From: Ralstonia sp. ASV6
GTDB taxonomy: Bacteria; Pseudomonadota; Gammaproteobacteria; Burkholderiales; Burkholderiaceae
Length of the DNA stretch: 33,771 nucleotides
Direction of reading: 5' to 3'
Assembly (NCBI RefSeq): GCF_016429285.1
Contig: NZ_JAELUI010000054.1
Coordinates: 1-33,771 of the forward strand
Shown: positions 17,041 through 29,151 of the stretch, in pieces
Layout of the letters: every line of letters starts with the position of its first letter
Position numbering within the stretch: the stretch's first letter is position 1
Made by a program: the position numbers and the translations under genes
The notes under the pieces: model-generated
Databases searched by the model: none
What the model was told of the DNA's origin: nothing
The model's input: only the letters and a program-made list of their open reading frames with translations

Positions 17041-18168
17041 ATGACGCTCCAACACACGCCGCTCAATGCCATCCACCGCTCGCTGGGCGCCCGCATGGTC
17101 GACTTTGGCGGCTGGGACATGCCCGTCAACTACGGCTCCCAGATCGAAGAACACCACGCCGTGCGCCAAGACGCCGGTATCTTCGACGTCTCGCACATGT
17201 GCGTGGTCGACCTCACCGGCGCGCGCGTGCGCGATTTCCTGCGCGGGCTGCTCGCCAACAACGTCGACAAGCTGCAAACCCCGGGCAAGGCGCTCTACAG
17301 CTGCATGCTCAACCCCAAGGGCGGCGTGATCGACGACCTGATCGTCTACTTCTTCCGCGAAGACTGGTTCCGCCTGGTCGTGAACGCCGGCACCGCGCCG
17401 ACTGATCTCGAATGGATCGTCGCGCAGAACGAAGCCGCCGGCACCAGCGTGACCATTACGCCGCGGCGCTCCGACAATAACGCTGGCGCCGAGCCGCTGG
17501 GCATCCTGGCCGTGCAGGGCCCAAACGCCCGCGCCAAGACCTACGCCGCGCTGCCCGGCACGCAGGCCGTGGGCGAGGCGCTCAAGCCGTTCAACGCCGG
17601 CTTCGTCACCGTGGATGGCGCGGGCGAAATCATGGTCGCCCGCACCGGCTACACCGGTGAAGACGGCTTCGAGCTGGTGGTGCCCGCCGCGCAGATCGCC
17701 GGCGTGTGGGAGCGCCTGCAGCAAGCCGGTGTACGCCCGGCGGGCCTGGGCGCGCGCGACACGCTGCGCCTGGAAGCCGGCATGAACCTCTACGGGCAGG
17801 ACATGGACGAGCATGTCTCGCCGCTGGACGCGGGCCTGGCCTGGACGGTTGACCTGCAAAGCGAGCGCGACTTCATCGGCAAGGCTGCGCTGCAAGCCGG
17901 CGGCCAGCGTGAGCAGTTCGTCGGCCTGATCCTGCGCGACAAGGGCGGCGTGCTGCGCGCCCATCAGAAAGTCATCACGCCTGCTGGTGATGGAGAGATC
18001 ACCAGCGGCACGTTCAGCCCGAGCCTGTCGCTGTCCATTGCACTCGCCCGCCTGCCCAAGGATGTGACCATCGGCTCCGACGTGCAGGTCGAGATCCGCG
18101 ACCGCAAGTTGACCGCGTCTGTGGTTAAACTGCCGTTCGTGCGCAATGGCAAGGCGCTGGTCAGCTGA
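17041..18168 (+). CDS. gcvT: Aminomethyltransferase, glycine cleavage T protein
   Basis: The T protein (375 residues; E. coli 364) transfers the one-carbon unit from the aminomethyl-lipoyl arm of H protein to tetrahydrofolate, releasing ammonia. Family blocks are [11 protein letters not shown] near the N-terminus, GIFDVSHM (47-53), [13 protein letters not shown] with the catalytic acidic pair at residues 98-99, [11 protein letters not shown], and [19 protein letters not shown]. The start is the ATG at 17041; a GTG nine codons earlier is less likely. It is the first gene after the glycine riboswitch and terminator (60 bases from the T-tract) and is followed by gcvH and gcvP. Confidence 0.96.
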   Translation: MTLQHTPLNAIHRSLGARMVDFGGWDMPVNYGSQIEEHHAVRQDAGIFDVSHMCVVDLTGARVRDFLRGLLANNVDKLQTPGKALYSCMLNPKGGVIDDLIVYFFREDWFRLVVNAGTAPTDLEWIVAQNEAAGTSVTITPRRSDNNAGAEPLGILAVQGPNARAKTYAALPGTQAVGEALKPFNAGFVTVDGAGEIMVARTGYTGEDGFELVVPAAQIAGVWERLQQAGVRPAGLGARDTLRLEAGMNLYGQDMDEHVSPLDAGLAWTVDLQSERDFIGKAALQAGGQREQFVGLILRDKGGVLRAHQKVITPAGDGEITSGTFSPSLSLSIALARLPKDVTIGSDVQVEIRDRKLTASVVKLPFVRNGKALVS

Positions 18169-18209
18169 ACCCGAATTCCCATCATCCCAATCTTCCGGAG
18201 AAACCTTTC

Positions 18210-18593
18210 ATGAGCAATCTGCCCGCCGATCTGAAGTACACCGAGTCCCATGAGTGGGTCCGCGTTGAAGCCGACGGCACGCTGACCGTTGGCATTACCG
18301 ACCATGCACAAGATGCACTCGGCGACATCGTGTTTGTGGAAGTGCAGGCAGTTAGCAAGGCCGTGTCCGCTGGCGATACGGTCGCTGTCGTTGAGTCGGT
18401 CAAAGCAGCGTCCGATATTTATGCACCGGTCTCGGGCGAAATCATCGAGGCGAATTCCGCTGTGTCCGATGCCCCCGAGTCGATCAACGGCGACGCTTAT
18501 GGTGCTTGGCTGTTCAAGGTCAAGCCAACCAACATCGACGATGTGAGTGCTCTGCTGTCGGCTGACGATTACGCAAAATCGATCGGCGCGTAA
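18210..18593 (+). CDS. gcvH: Glycine cleavage system H protein
   Basis: The lipoyl carrier protein of the glycine cleavage system (127 residues), shuttling the aminomethyl group between P, T and L proteins. The lipoylation site is Lys65 within [17 protein letters not shown], and the N-terminal [11 protein letters not shown] and the Ala-Leu-Gly-Asp segment are family features. GGAG (18197-18200) lies 9 bases before the ATG. It follows gcvT by 41 bases. The codon choice looks slightly less GC-biased than in its neighbours. A terminator-like hairpin separates it from gcvP. Confidence 0.97.
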   Translation: MSNLPADLKYTESHEWVRVEADGTLTVGITDHAQDALGDIVFVEVQAVSKAVSAGDTVAVVESVKAASDIYAPVSGEIIEANSAVSDAPESINGDAYGAWLFKVKPTNIDDVSALLSADDYAKSIGA

Positions 18594-18602
18594 CGCCTCT
18601 TC

Positions 18603-18635
18603 AGCCGATGCGCCTGACCCGTGCATCGGCTTTTT
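18603..18635 (+). terminator. Terminator-like hairpin between gcvH and gcvP
   Basis: A perfect 9-bp stem pairs AGCCGATGC (18603-18611) with GCATCGGCT (18623-18631) around an 11-base loop, followed by TTTTT (18631-18635). It starts 10 bases after the gcvH stop and ends 22 bases before the gcvP ATG. It should end part of the transcripts and so lower gcvP relative to gcvT and gcvH, unless gcvP has its own promoter. Confidence 0.7.
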
Positions 18636-18657
18636 GCCTGAATTTCGAGCCCTTGCC

Positions 18658-21597
<2,940 letters not shown>

Positions 21598-21610
21598 AGA
21601 CGGGCCTGAG

Positions 21611-21650
21611 GTGACGCGGCAACCGGTGCTCTAGCCGGTTGCCGCGTCAC
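21611..21650. terminator. Perfect 16-bp inverted repeat after gcvP
   Basis: GTGACGCGGCAACCGG (21611-21626) and CCGGTTGCCGCGTCAC (21635-21650) are exact reverse complements around an 8-base loop, 13 bases after the gcvP stop. There is no T-tract on either strand, so it may be a 3' RNA-stabilising hairpin, a rho-associated end or a protein-binding site rather than an intrinsic terminator. The 103 bases between it and the next gene show no other feature. Confidence 0.6.
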
Positions 21651-21753
21651 ATGTCACTGGGCGCAATCGCTGTCACCCGTTCTCACAACCGACGCTTTCA
21701 GGCGCCTCGCCAAGTCAGGTGACGACCGTTCACCTGATCGATGAGGCCCTTCC

Positions 21754-22872
21754 ATGCCGATGCTCCACCGCGCCCCGCTCCTTCGCCAGCTTGCCTGTGC
21801 TGCCGCTGTTGCGGTGTGCGGTGCGTGCTCGCCGACACAAGCGGGAGCTGCTGCATCTGTGTATGCCGGTGCACATGGCCCGATAGGTTCGGTGCGCGAC
21901 TGGTGCAGCGTTTCGCCTGCGCAGTCCGGTGACCCCGCTGCCGCCAAACTGATCGCCCGCGCGACGCAGCATCTTGGGCAGACTCCGCATCCGCTGCCGC
22001 GCCTGCATACCGAAGGCACGCTGCCGCACCAGGGCATCTACGATGAATCCGTTGTCGCCGCGCGTGATTTTCCCGTGATGCGCGATGCCGCGCTGGCCTG
22101 GCGCCTCACCAGCGACAAGCGCTTCGCCGAGCAGGTCGACATCTTCCTGCACGCGTGGGTCGGCACCTACGTGCCGAGCTTCAACCCGATCGACGAAACC
22201 AAGTTCGATGCGTTGATCCAGACCTACACGCTCGCGCGCGACGGCCTGACGCCGGGCACGCGTGAAGAGACGCAACGCTTCCTGCGTGCGCTGGCCGAGG
22301 GCTACATCTCGCGCACGGAGGCGGCTCGCCAGCCGCTGTCCCACACGTGGATCAACAACTGGCAGAGCCACCGCATCAAGCTGATGGCGATGTCGGCCGC
22401 CGCGCTGGGTGACCACGCGCTGATCGAACAGACACATCGCCTATTCCTGCAGCAGCTTGCCAACAACGTTCGCCCCGACGGCTCGGTGGAGGACTTTGAA
22501 GACCGCGATGCGCTGCACTACGTTGTCTACGATCTGGAGCCGCTGACCATGGCCGCGATTGCCGTGCAGCCATTCGGCCAGCATTGGCTGCGCGAGCGGG
22601 CGCGCAACGGCGCCACGCTCGCTGCCGCCATCGACTGGCTCGTGCCGTATGCGGACGGCAGCCGCACGCATGAGGAATACGTCCACTCGCACGTCGCGTT
22701 CGACAAGAAGCGCGCCGATGCGGGCCTGCCCGGCTTCTCCGGTACGTGGGAGCCGAAGAGCGCCGGCACGCTCTACTGGCAGGCCGCGCGACTAGACCCG
22801 AACTACCGCCCGCTGGCCGAACGGCTAGCCGCCACTGCGCCCGATTGGCTGGCGCTGTGCGCGGCACGCTGA
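21754..22872 (+). CDS. Exported alginate-lyase-family (PL5/AlgL-like) protein
   Basis: A 372-residue exported protein with the all-alpha toroid pattern of the Alginate_lyase family (PF05426). The signal region is hydrophobic through about residue 20 and ends in CGACSPTQAGAAA; it could be cleaved by signal peptidase I or, less likely because the -3 residue is poor, be a lipoprotein at one of its cysteines. The conserved segment TWINNWQSHRIKL carries the Asn-Asn and His expected near the active site, and DRDALHYVVYDLEPL supplies the downstream His/Tyr region. It may cleave uronate-rich polysaccharide by beta-elimination. No alginate synthesis genes are near, so the substrate is open. It sits alone between gcvP and sdaA. 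Confidence 0.75.
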   Translation: MPMLHRAPLLRQLACAAAVAVCGACSPTQAGAAASVYAGAHGPIGSVRDWCSVSPAQSGDPAAAKLIARATQHLGQTPHPLPRLHTEGTLPHQGIYDESVVAARDFPVMRDAALAWRLTSDKRFAEQVDIFLHAWVGTYVPSFNPIDETKFDALIQTYTLARDGLTPGTREETQRFLRALAEGYISRTEAARQPLSHTWINNWQSHRIKLMAMSAAALGDHALIEQTHRLFLQQLANNVRPDGSVEDFEDRDALHYVVYDLEPLTMAAIAVQPFGQHWLRERARNGATLAAAIDWLVPYADGSRTHEEYVHSHVAFDKKRADAGLPGFSGTWEPKSAGTLYWQAARLDPNYRPLAERLAATAPDWLALCAAR

Positions 22873-22970
22873 TCGGCGCATCATTGCCGGTGACAACGGG
22901 CACACAACCACCCGGCGCAAGTGGCCACAAGCCGACTTGCCCTCTTTAACGCCCCCCGGAGCCTTACCCC

Positions 22971-24347
22971 ATGGCTGTTTCTGTTTTCGACCTCTTCAAG
23001 ATTGGCATCGGCCCGTCCAGCTCGCACACCGTCGGCCCCATGCGTGCCGCGCTGATGTTTGCTTCCGGCCTCGAAGCCGATGGGCTGATGCCACAAGTGG
23101 CCAGCGTGCGCGTGGAGCTGTACGGCTCGCTCGGTGCCACCGGCAAGGGCCACGGCACGGATCGCGGCGTGATCCTCGGCTTGATGGGCGAGGCGCCGGA
23201 CACCATCGATCCCGACACCATCGACACCAAGCTGGCCGCGCTGCGCGCTGCGCAGTCGCTGACGCTGCTGGGCCGTCACGCGGTGCGCTTTACCGAGAAG
23301 GAGCACATCGCGTTCTACCGACGCGAGGCAATGGCCGAGCACCCGAACGGCATGAAGTTCCACGCTTTCGATTCGGCTGGTGAGCGGCTGCGTGAGGCGC
23401 GGTATCTGTCAGTGGGTGGTGGCTTTGTCGTCACGGCCGGTGCGGCGAATACGCAAGTATTGTCGGCGCATGACCAACTGCCGCACCCGTTCCGCAGCGG
23501 CAAAGAACTGCTCGCGATGTGCGAATCGACGGGTAAATCGATCGCCCGCCTGATGCTGGAAAACGAACTGACCTGGCGCACCGAAGCCGAGGTACGTGCT
23601 GGTCTGCTCAACATCTGGCACGTGATGCAGGCATGCGTAGCGCGCGGTTGCCGCACCGAAGGGGAGCTGCCTGGGCCGTTCCACGTGCGCCGTCGCGCGG
23701 CTGAGTTGTATTCACGGCTCACGGGGCAGGCAGAGCGCACACTGTCCGACCCGCTGTCGGTGATCGACTGGGTGAACCTGTACGCCATCGCCGTCAACGA
23801 AGAGAACGCTGCAGGTGGGCGTGTGGTGACGGCGCCGACCAACGGTGCGGCGGGCATCATCCCGGCGGTGATGCACTACTACGACCGCTTTGTGCCCGGT
23901 GCGAACGACAACGGTATTGTGGATTTTCTGCTCACGGCTGGCGCGATCGGCATGCTCTACAAGATGAACGCGTCGATCTCCGGTGCCGAGGTCGGGTGCC
24001 AGGGTGAAGTGGGCGTGGCGTGTTCGATGGCCGCAGGGGCGCTGGCGGCGGTGCTGGGGGGTACGCCGGCGCAGGTTGAAAACGCTGCCGAAATCGGTAT
24101 GGAGCACAACCTCGGTCTGACGTGCGACCCAGTGGGCGGACTGGTGCAGATTCCCTGTATCGAGCGCAATGCAATGGCTTCCGTGAAGGCGGTGAACGCC
24201 GCGCGCATGGCACTGCGCGGGGATGGCACGCACTACGTGTCGCTCGATTCCGTGATCAAGACGATGCGGGAAACCGGGGCGGACATGAAGACCAAGTACA
24301 AGGAAACGGCGCGGGGTGGGTTGGCTGTGAATATTGTGGAGTGCTGA
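22971..24347 (+). CDS. sdaA: L-serine dehydratase (iron-sulfur type, single chain)
   Basis: It deaminates L-serine to pyruvate and ammonia with an oxygen-sensitive 4Fe-4S cluster. At 458 residues it has both the N-terminal (beta) domain, with [19 protein letters not shown], and the catalytic alpha domain, with [13 protein letters not shown]. The cluster cysteines are Cys343 (VGCQGEVG), Cys385 (GLTCDPVGG) and Cys396 (IPCIERNAM). The final residue is Cys458, matching the C-terminal cysteine that in the Legionella enzyme reaches back to the cluster as an internal inhibitor. GGAG (22958-22961) is 9 bases before the ATG. Together with gcvTHP upstream it directs glycine/serine carbon to pyruvate, though the two are separated by the lyase gene. 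Confidence 0.96.
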   Translation: MAVSVFDLFKIGIGPSSSHTVGPMRAALMFASGLEADGLMPQVASVRVELYGSLGATGKGHGTDRGVILGLMGEAPDTIDPDTIDTKLAALRAAQSLTLLGRHAVRFTEKEHIAFYRREAMAEHPNGMKFHAFDSAGERLREARYLSVGGGFVVTAGAANTQVLSAHDQLPHPFRSGKELLAMCESTGKSIARLMLENELTWRTEAEVRAGLLNIWHVMQACVARGCRTEGELPGPFHVRRRAAELYSRLTGQAERTLSDPLSVIDWVNLYAIAVNEENAAGGRVVTAPTNGAAGIIPAVMHYYDRFVPGANDNGIVDFLLTAGAIGMLYKMNASISGAEVGCQGEVGVACSMAAGALAAVLGGTPAQVENAAEIGMEHNLGLTCDPVGGLVQIPCIERNAMASVKAVNAARMALRGDGTHYVSLDSVIKTMRETGADMKTKYKETARGGLAVNIVEC

Positions 24348-24360
24348 GTTGATGTTCTGA

Positions 24361-24412
24361 CCTTGGTGGCCGGCACCCCTTTCGCCCCGGGAGCGACGGC
24401 ACCGGGATGCGC
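24361..24412 (+). repeat. Degenerate intergenic repeat, copy C (sdaA-OPT gap)
   Basis: Starting 13 bases after the sdaA stop, CCTTGGTGGCCGGC, CCCCTTTCGCCCC and GGGAGCGACGG align with copies A, B and (inverted) D. The tail seen in A and B is absent or diverged. The rest of the 170-base gap holds the transporter promoter. Confidence 0.4.
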
Positions 24413-24476
24413 CACAATCAGAAAATTAGAGGAAGCACAAAACAAAAACGCACGAGCCACTGCATCCTGCCCCTCC

Positions 24477-24482
24477 TATAAT
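24477..24482 (+). promoter_or_regulatory. Perfect -10 box upstream of the OPT transporter gene
   Basis: TATAAT stands 35 bases before the start codon. The bases at -35 distance (around 24454-24459, GAGCCA) are poor, so the promoter may need an activator. The leader carries GGAG (24505-24508) 9 bases before the ATG. Confidence 0.55.
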
Positions 24483-24517
24483 CCGGGCCACAAAAACCCT
24501 CATCGGAGACCCGCAGG

Positions 24518-26572
24518 ATGCAATCTCCTCATTCTCTCAAGCACGCACCGGCAGCGACCCTGCCAGAGCTGACGCTGCGCGGCATGATCCTCGGTGCCAT
24601 CATCACCGTGATCTTTACCGCGTCCAACGTATATCTGGGCCTTAAAGTCGGCCTGACCTTTTCGTCGGCGATTCCCGCTGCCGTGATCTCGATGGCCGTG
24701 CTGCGCATGCTCGGCAGCACCAACATCCTCGAGAACAACATGGTGCAGACGCAGGCCTCTGCGGCCGGCACGCTGTCCTCCATCATCTTCGTACTGCCGG
24801 GGCTGGTGATGATCGGCCACTGGCAGGGCTTTCCGTTCTGGCAGACGTTTGGCGTGTGCATGGCCGGCGGCATGCTGGGCGTGGTGTTCACGATCCCGCT
24901 GCGTCATGCGATGGTGGTGCAGAGCGATCTGCCCTACCCCGAAGGCGTGGCCGCGGCGGAGATCCTTCGCGTGGGCAGCGGCCAGACCACCGACGGCACA
25001 CAGGCGGCCAATGGCGACGCCGTGCCCGCGGCCACCGGCATGCGCGATCTTGCTGCGGGCGGCATCGTTGCGGCCATCGTTGCGTTTGCGACCAGTGGCC
25101 TGCGCGTGCTGGGCGAAGGCGCGAGCTGGTGGTTTGCCGCCGGCGCCTCGGTGGTGCGCCTGCCACTGGGCTTTTCAACGGCACTGCTGGGAGCCGGTTA
25201 CCTGATCGGCCTGATGGGCGGGCTGGCCATGCTGGTGGGTCTGGTGATCGCCTGGGGCATTGCCGTGCCGTATTTGACGGCCATTACGCCGATGCCAGAG
25301 GGCAAGGCGCTTGCCGCCTTTGGCGCCGACGTCTGGCGCACACAGGTGCGCTTCATCGGTGCGGGCGTGATTGCGGTGGCGGCCGTGTGGACGCTGGGCA
25401 CGCTGATCGGCCCGGTGGTGCAAGGCATCAAGCGCTCGTTCGGCAGCCTGCGCCCACAGGGCGACGCCCGCCAGCGCACCGAGCAGGACATGGCGCCGCG
25501 CTGGATTCTGCTGGTCACGCTGGCAATGGTGGTGGTGCTGGTCATCACCTTTGCGGCCTTCCTGGCGCCGACCATGCTGTCGGCCGGCTCGCGCTGGACG
25601 CTGATTGCCTGCGCGGTAGTGTTTGCGGTGGTGTTCGGCTTTCTGGTGGCGGCGGCGTGCGGTTACATGGCCGGGCTGATCGGTTCGTCCTCAAGCCCGA
25701 TCTCGGGGATCGGCATGATCGCCATCACGCTGGTGTCCCTGCTGCTGTTGGCCGTGGGCGCAGACAACGGCATCGTGGGTTCGCCCGAGGCCAGCAAGCT
25801 GGGCATTGCGCTGGCGATCTTCACGACCTCGGCTGTGGTGGCGGTGGCGACCATCTCCAATGACAACCTGCAGGATCTGAAGACCGGCTGGCTGGTCGGG
25901 GCCACGCCCTGGCGCCAGCAGGTCGCGCTGCTGGTTGGCTGCGTGGCGGGTGCGGCGGTCATCTCGCCGGTGCTGGAGTTGCTCTACAACGCGTATGGCT
26001 TCCCGGGTGCGCTGCCGCGTGCGGGCATGGACGCCGCGCAGGCGCTGTCCGCACCGCAAGCCACGCTAATGACGGCCATTGCTACCGGCATCTTCACGCA
26101 CAAGCTTGAATGGAACATGGTGATTGCCGGCACCATCATCGGTGCCATCCTCATCGCCATCGACTGGGGGCTCAAGCGGCGCGGCGGTGCAGCACGACTG
26201 CCGGTGCTGGCTGTGGGCATCGGCATCTACCTGCCGCCGACCGTGAGCGCGCCGTTGGTGATCGGTGCGGTGCTGGCGTGGGTCATCGAGAAGATTCTCG
26301 CCAAGCGCGCCCAGGCTGCCGGCGTGCCATACGAGCGCTACGCAGAAGTGCCGAACCGCCACGGCGTGCTGCTGGCCTCGGGCCTGATTGTGGGCGAAAG
26401 CCTGGTGGGCGTGCTGATGGCCGCCATCATCGGTGCCACTGGCAGCGAGGCGCCGCTGGCGATTGTCGGCGCTTCGTTTGAAGGCGCCGCGCAATGGCTG
26501 GGGCTGATCGTGTTCGCGCTGATCTGCTGGGTGTTTGCGCGCCGTGTGCTGGCGGTGCGCCCCGCCCACTGA
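24518..26572 (+). CDS. OPT-family oligopeptide/metal-complex transporter
   Basis: A 684-residue inner-membrane protein of the OPT (oligopeptide transporter/YSL) superfamily with roughly 14-16 hydrophobic segments. The N-terminal block LTLRGMILGAIITVIFTASN followed by YLGLKVGLTFSSAIPAAV is the family signature. MVQTQASAAGTLSSIIFVLPGL, SDLPYPEGVAAAEILRVG and YMAGLIGSSSSPISG in the second half are also conserved. OPT proteins import peptides, glutathione or metal chelates by proton symport; prokaryotic members are poorly characterised and the substrate cannot be told. It has its own promoter and is convergent with ybdK, the stops 11 bases apart. Confidence 0.92.
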   Translation: MQSPHSLKHAPAATLPELTLRGMILGAIITVIFTASNVYLGLKVGLTFSSAIPAAVISMAVLRMLGSTNILENNMVQTQASAAGTLSSIIFVLPGLVMIGHWQGFPFWQTFGVCMAGGMLGVVFTIPLRHAMVVQSDLPYPEGVAAAEILRVGSGQTTDGTQAANGDAVPAATGMRDLAAGGIVAAIVAFATSGLRVLGEGASWWFAAGASVVRLPLGFSTALLGAGYLIGLMGGLAMLVGLVIAWGIAVPYLTAITPMPEGKALAAFGADVWRTQVRFIGAGVIAVAAVWTLGTLIGPVVQGIKRSFGSLRPQGDARQRTEQDMAPRWILLVTLAMVVVLVITFAAFLAPTMLSAGSRWTLIACAVVFAVVFGFLVAAACGYMAGLIGSSSSPISGIGMIAITLVSLLLLAVGADNGIVGSPEASKLGIALAIFTTSAVVAVATISNDNLQDLKTGWLVGATPWRQQVALLVGCVAGAAVISPVLELLYNAYGFPGALPRAGMDAAQALSAPQATLMTAIATGIFTHKLEWNMVIAGTIIGAILIAIDWGLKRRGGAARLPVLAVGIGIYLPPTVSAPLVIGAVLAWVIEKILAKRAQAAGVPYERYAEVPNRHGVLLASGLIVGESLVGVLMAAIIGATGSEAPLAIVGASFEGAAQWLGLIVFALICWVFARRVLAVRPAH

Positions 26573-26583
26573 TGCGTCGCTGA

Positions 26584-27717
26584 CTACGCAGGCTGCGTCG
26601 CTGCCTGCGTCCAACGCCCGCAACCACGTCGCACGGTCTCGTGCAGGTTGCGGGTTTCGTTTTGGGCTTTGCGGATCCACTCGGCATCCGTATCGCGCCC
26701 TTCCACCACCTCCCGCACCATGTCGAGCGCACCTTCGGACGACAGCGCTTCGGCATGCTGTGACAGCACCTTGCTGGTTTCCAGGATGTGATCGGCCAGC
26801 GCGCCACGGTTGCCGGTGGCCGGATCCACATATTCGCCCACCAACCCGAAGCGGCACGCCTGAAAGCGGTTGAAGGTGTAGACGAGGTAGTCATCTTCTA
26901 CCGGCGTAAACGGGCGCTCCAACAGCAGCCAGCGGCCCAGCGCCTGAATATAGGCAGCAATGGCGGCGGCGCGCTCGACCGTCAGCGGGGTGTCCATCAC
27001 GCGGACTTCGATGGTGCCGAATTCGGGCTTGGGACGGATGTCCCAGTAGAAGTCCTTCATGCTCTCGATCACGCCGGTGGCGCGCATCTTCTCGAAGTAC
27101 GTCTCGAAGGCGTCCCAGGTGAGCACGAACGGCGCACGGCCCGACATCGGGAAGGCGCTGACGGAGTTCATGCGTGCCGAAGCAAACCCCGTATCCACGC
27201 CTTGCACGAGCGGCGACGACGCTGCCAACGCAATGAAGTGCGGTACGTAGCGCGACATGGCATGCAGCAGGTACAGCGCGTCGTCCGGGCTCGGACAGCC
27301 GATGTGCACATGCTGCCCGAACACGGTGAACTGCTTGGCGAGGTAACCGTACAGCTCCGAGATGTACTGGTAGCGCGGCGACTGCGAGATCGTGCGCTGA
27401 CTCCACTGCTGGAACGGATGGGTGCCGCCGCCGCAGATGCCGATGTTCAGCGCCGTGGCCGCTTCGGCCATGCGGTCGCGCATCTCGCGCAACTGCCATA
27501 GTGCTTCATCGTGGCTATGGCAGATGCCGGTGGAGATCTCGATCATCGAGTCGGTGATCTCCGGCTTGATGTCGCCGGGGTACTCCTTGCCCTTGAGCAT
27601 GCGCAGGAGGTCAGGCGATGCCGAGGCGAGGTCGTAGTCGTGACGGTTGACAAGCTGCAGCTCCAGCTCGACGCCAAACGTCAGGGCTTCGGATTTCGAG
27701 AACGGTTCGAGCGACAT
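26584..27717 (-). CDS. ybdK: YbdK-family carboxylate-amine ligase (weak glutamate-cysteine ligase type)
   Basis: A 377-residue protein of the GCS2/YbdK family (E. coli YbdK, 372). Family landmarks are [11 protein letters not shown] at the N-terminus, [56 protein letters not shown] and [11 protein letters not shown], which together form the ATP/Mg and substrate site of the glutamine-synthetase-like fold. E. coli YbdK has low gamma-glutamylcysteine synthetase activity; the true substrate is uncertain. It starts 9 bases after the antiporter gene on the same strand, so the two form an operon with the antiporter first. Confidence 0.93.
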   Translation of the reverse strand: MSLEPFSKSEALTFGVELELQLVNRHDYDLASASPDLLRMLKGKEYPGDIKPEITDSMIEISTGICHSHDEALWQLREMRDRMAEAATALNIGICGGGTHPFQQWSQRTISQSPRYQYISELYGYLAKQFTVFGQHVHIGCPSPDDALYLLHAMSRYVPHFIALAASSPLVQGVDTGFASARMNSVSAFPMSGRAPFVLTWDAFETYFEKMRATGVIESMKDFYWDIRPKPEFGTIEVRVMDTPLTVERAAAIAAYIQALGRWLLLERPFTPVEDDYLVYTFNRFQACRFGLVGEYVDPATGNRGALADHILETSKVLSQHAEALSSEGALDMVREVVEGRDTDAEWIRKAQNETRNLHETVRRGCGRWTQAATQPA

Positions 27718-27726
27718 GCCTACCTC

Positions 27727-28950
27727 TTAGCGATTGTCGTTGTCCTGACGCACCTCACCGGCCCAGCGCAGCGACCGCGCGGTCAGGATGGGCGCAGCAA
27801 TCTGCTGGATCGCCAGCGTGCACAGGATGATGGCTGCCAGCGGTGCGCCGGTCTGCGGATACAGCGCTGCCGTATCGTGCATCAGCAACCATGACAATCC
27901 CGACATCGGCCCCAGCGCCAGGCCCAGGGCCACGCTCTGGCGCATCGACAGCCCCGAGAACGAGCCCAGCGCCGTAGCACCCGCCAGCTTGGCAGCGAAG
28001 CGCGCCAGCACGAGCGCCACTGCCGCCACCCCGCCGATTGCCCAGTCCGATGCGGTGATCGGCAACCCAAGCGACACAATCATCACCACAATCAGGATGC
28101 TGCCCGCGCTGCCAAAGTGCGACGGCCACACACGCGGATGCGCGTCCTGGTGCTTGAACACCACGCCCGCCAGCAACAGCGTCAGCGGCACCGACAGCTT
28201 CAGCAGCTTGGCCATCGCCAGTGCAAACAACACCAGGCCCACCAGCACCAGGAACGCGTAGTGATCGTCACCCGCCATGCGGTGATACAACGCATGGCCA
28301 GCCTTGCCGACCACCCAAGCGAGTAGCACAGAGCCTGCCAGCAGATAGAGCGGGTGGATCAGCGCGGCGGCCCAGTGACCGTATTCGCTGTGCAGCCAGC
28401 CGGCGGTGAGTGGCACCAGCACGCTGGCGTAGATACTGTTGAGTGCACCCAGCGAAAGCAACCGTTCGGTCACCTGGCCTTCGGCGCGCAGTTCGTTCTT
28501 CAGTTGTAGCAGCACCGTGGGCGAGGTCGCCACCGCAATCGCACCGGCCGCCACCGCCACCGGTGTTGCCACGCCAAATAGTTGCAGCACCCAGGTGACG
28601 AGCCCCCAGGTCAGCAAACTTTCGAAGCCACTGGTGAGCAGCAGCCAGCGGTTGGCGCGCAGCCACTCGAACGAGAGCCGATGCCCCAGCTCGAACAGCG
28701 CCAGCGCCAACGCCATCTCGATCAGGATGTGGGTCTGGTCGAGCATGTCAGCGTCGATCAGCGGGCGGCCGAGCACCCCGGCCGCCAGCCCCGCCACCGC
28801 ATAGCCGACGATGCGCGGCAGCTTGAGCGCCACGCGCGCAAACTCGCCGCACAGCGCTGCACCCACCAGCGCCAGCCCGATCCAGAACAGGCCACCCGGA
28901 GTGGGAGGCCACGAAGGGAAGAGATCGTGAAGTCCTGTCATGGGCGACAT
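27727..28950 (-). CDS. CPA2-family cation/proton antiporter, membrane domain only
   Basis: A 407-residue inner-membrane protein with about 12 hydrophobic segments, of the monovalent cation:proton antiporter-2 (Na_H_Exchanger/KefB-like) family. Typical parts are LPRIVGYAVAGLAAGVLGRP in the second helix pair, ALALFELGHRLSFEWLR, and AGAIAVATSPTVLLQL, where Kef-type proteins have the discontinuous ion-binding helix. The protein stops after the transmembrane domain; the cytosolic RCK/TrkA-N domain that gates KefB and KefC is missing. I use the ATG at 28950; a GTG at 28995 and an ATG at 28941 are alternatives, none with a good ribosome binding site. It is probably co-transcribed with ybdK. Confidence 0.88.
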   Translation of the reverse strand: MSPMTGLHDLFPSWPPTPGGLFWIGLALVGAALCGEFARVALKLPRIVGYAVAGLAAGVLGRPLIDADMLDQTHILIEMALALALFELGHRLSFEWLRANRWLLLTSGFESLLTWGLVTWVLQLFGVATPVAVAAGAIAVATSPTVLLQLKNELRAEGQVTERLLSLGALNSIYASVLVPLTAGWLHSEYGHWAAALIHPLYLLAGSVLLAWVVGKAGHALYHRMAGDDHYAFLVLVGLVLFALAMAKLLKLSVPLTLLLAGVVFKHQDAHPRVWPSHFGSAGSILIVVMIVSLGLPITASDWAIGGVAAVALVLARFAAKLAGATALGSFSGLSMRQSVALGLALGPMSGLSWLLMHDTAALYPQTGAPLAAIILCTLAIQQIAAPILTARSLRWAGEVRQDNDNR

Positions 28951-29089
28951 GGTACCCGAAGCACCCAAACGGGAAAGTCGGCCAAGCACTGACACGCGAT
29001 GAGATCGCGTTATGCGATATTTGGCACCAGATCAAAGCGGTTTGAAGAAATTCGCGGAATTGGTGTGTTTGTGTCAGCCGGCGCCGGAC

Positions 29090-29116
29090 AAAAAAAACCG
29101 CCCCGGAGGGCGGTTT
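29090..29116 (-). terminator. Intrinsic terminator of livK (minus strand)
   Basis: On the minus strand AAACCGCCC (29116-29108) pairs with GGGCGGTTT (29103-29095) around TCCG, followed by a run of eight T (29097-29090). It lies 35 bases after the livK stop. A second small hairpin (ACCGGC/GCCGGT, about 29127-29144) sits between the stop and this terminator. Confidence 0.92.
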
Positions 29117-29151
29117 CTATCACGCAACCGGCGGAAAGCCGGTCGGTTGGC

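Noticed and set aside
26570-26605. Direct repeat GCGTCGCTG at the OPT/ybdK junction
   Set aside because: Nine bases, partly coding; likely chance in GC-rich sequence.
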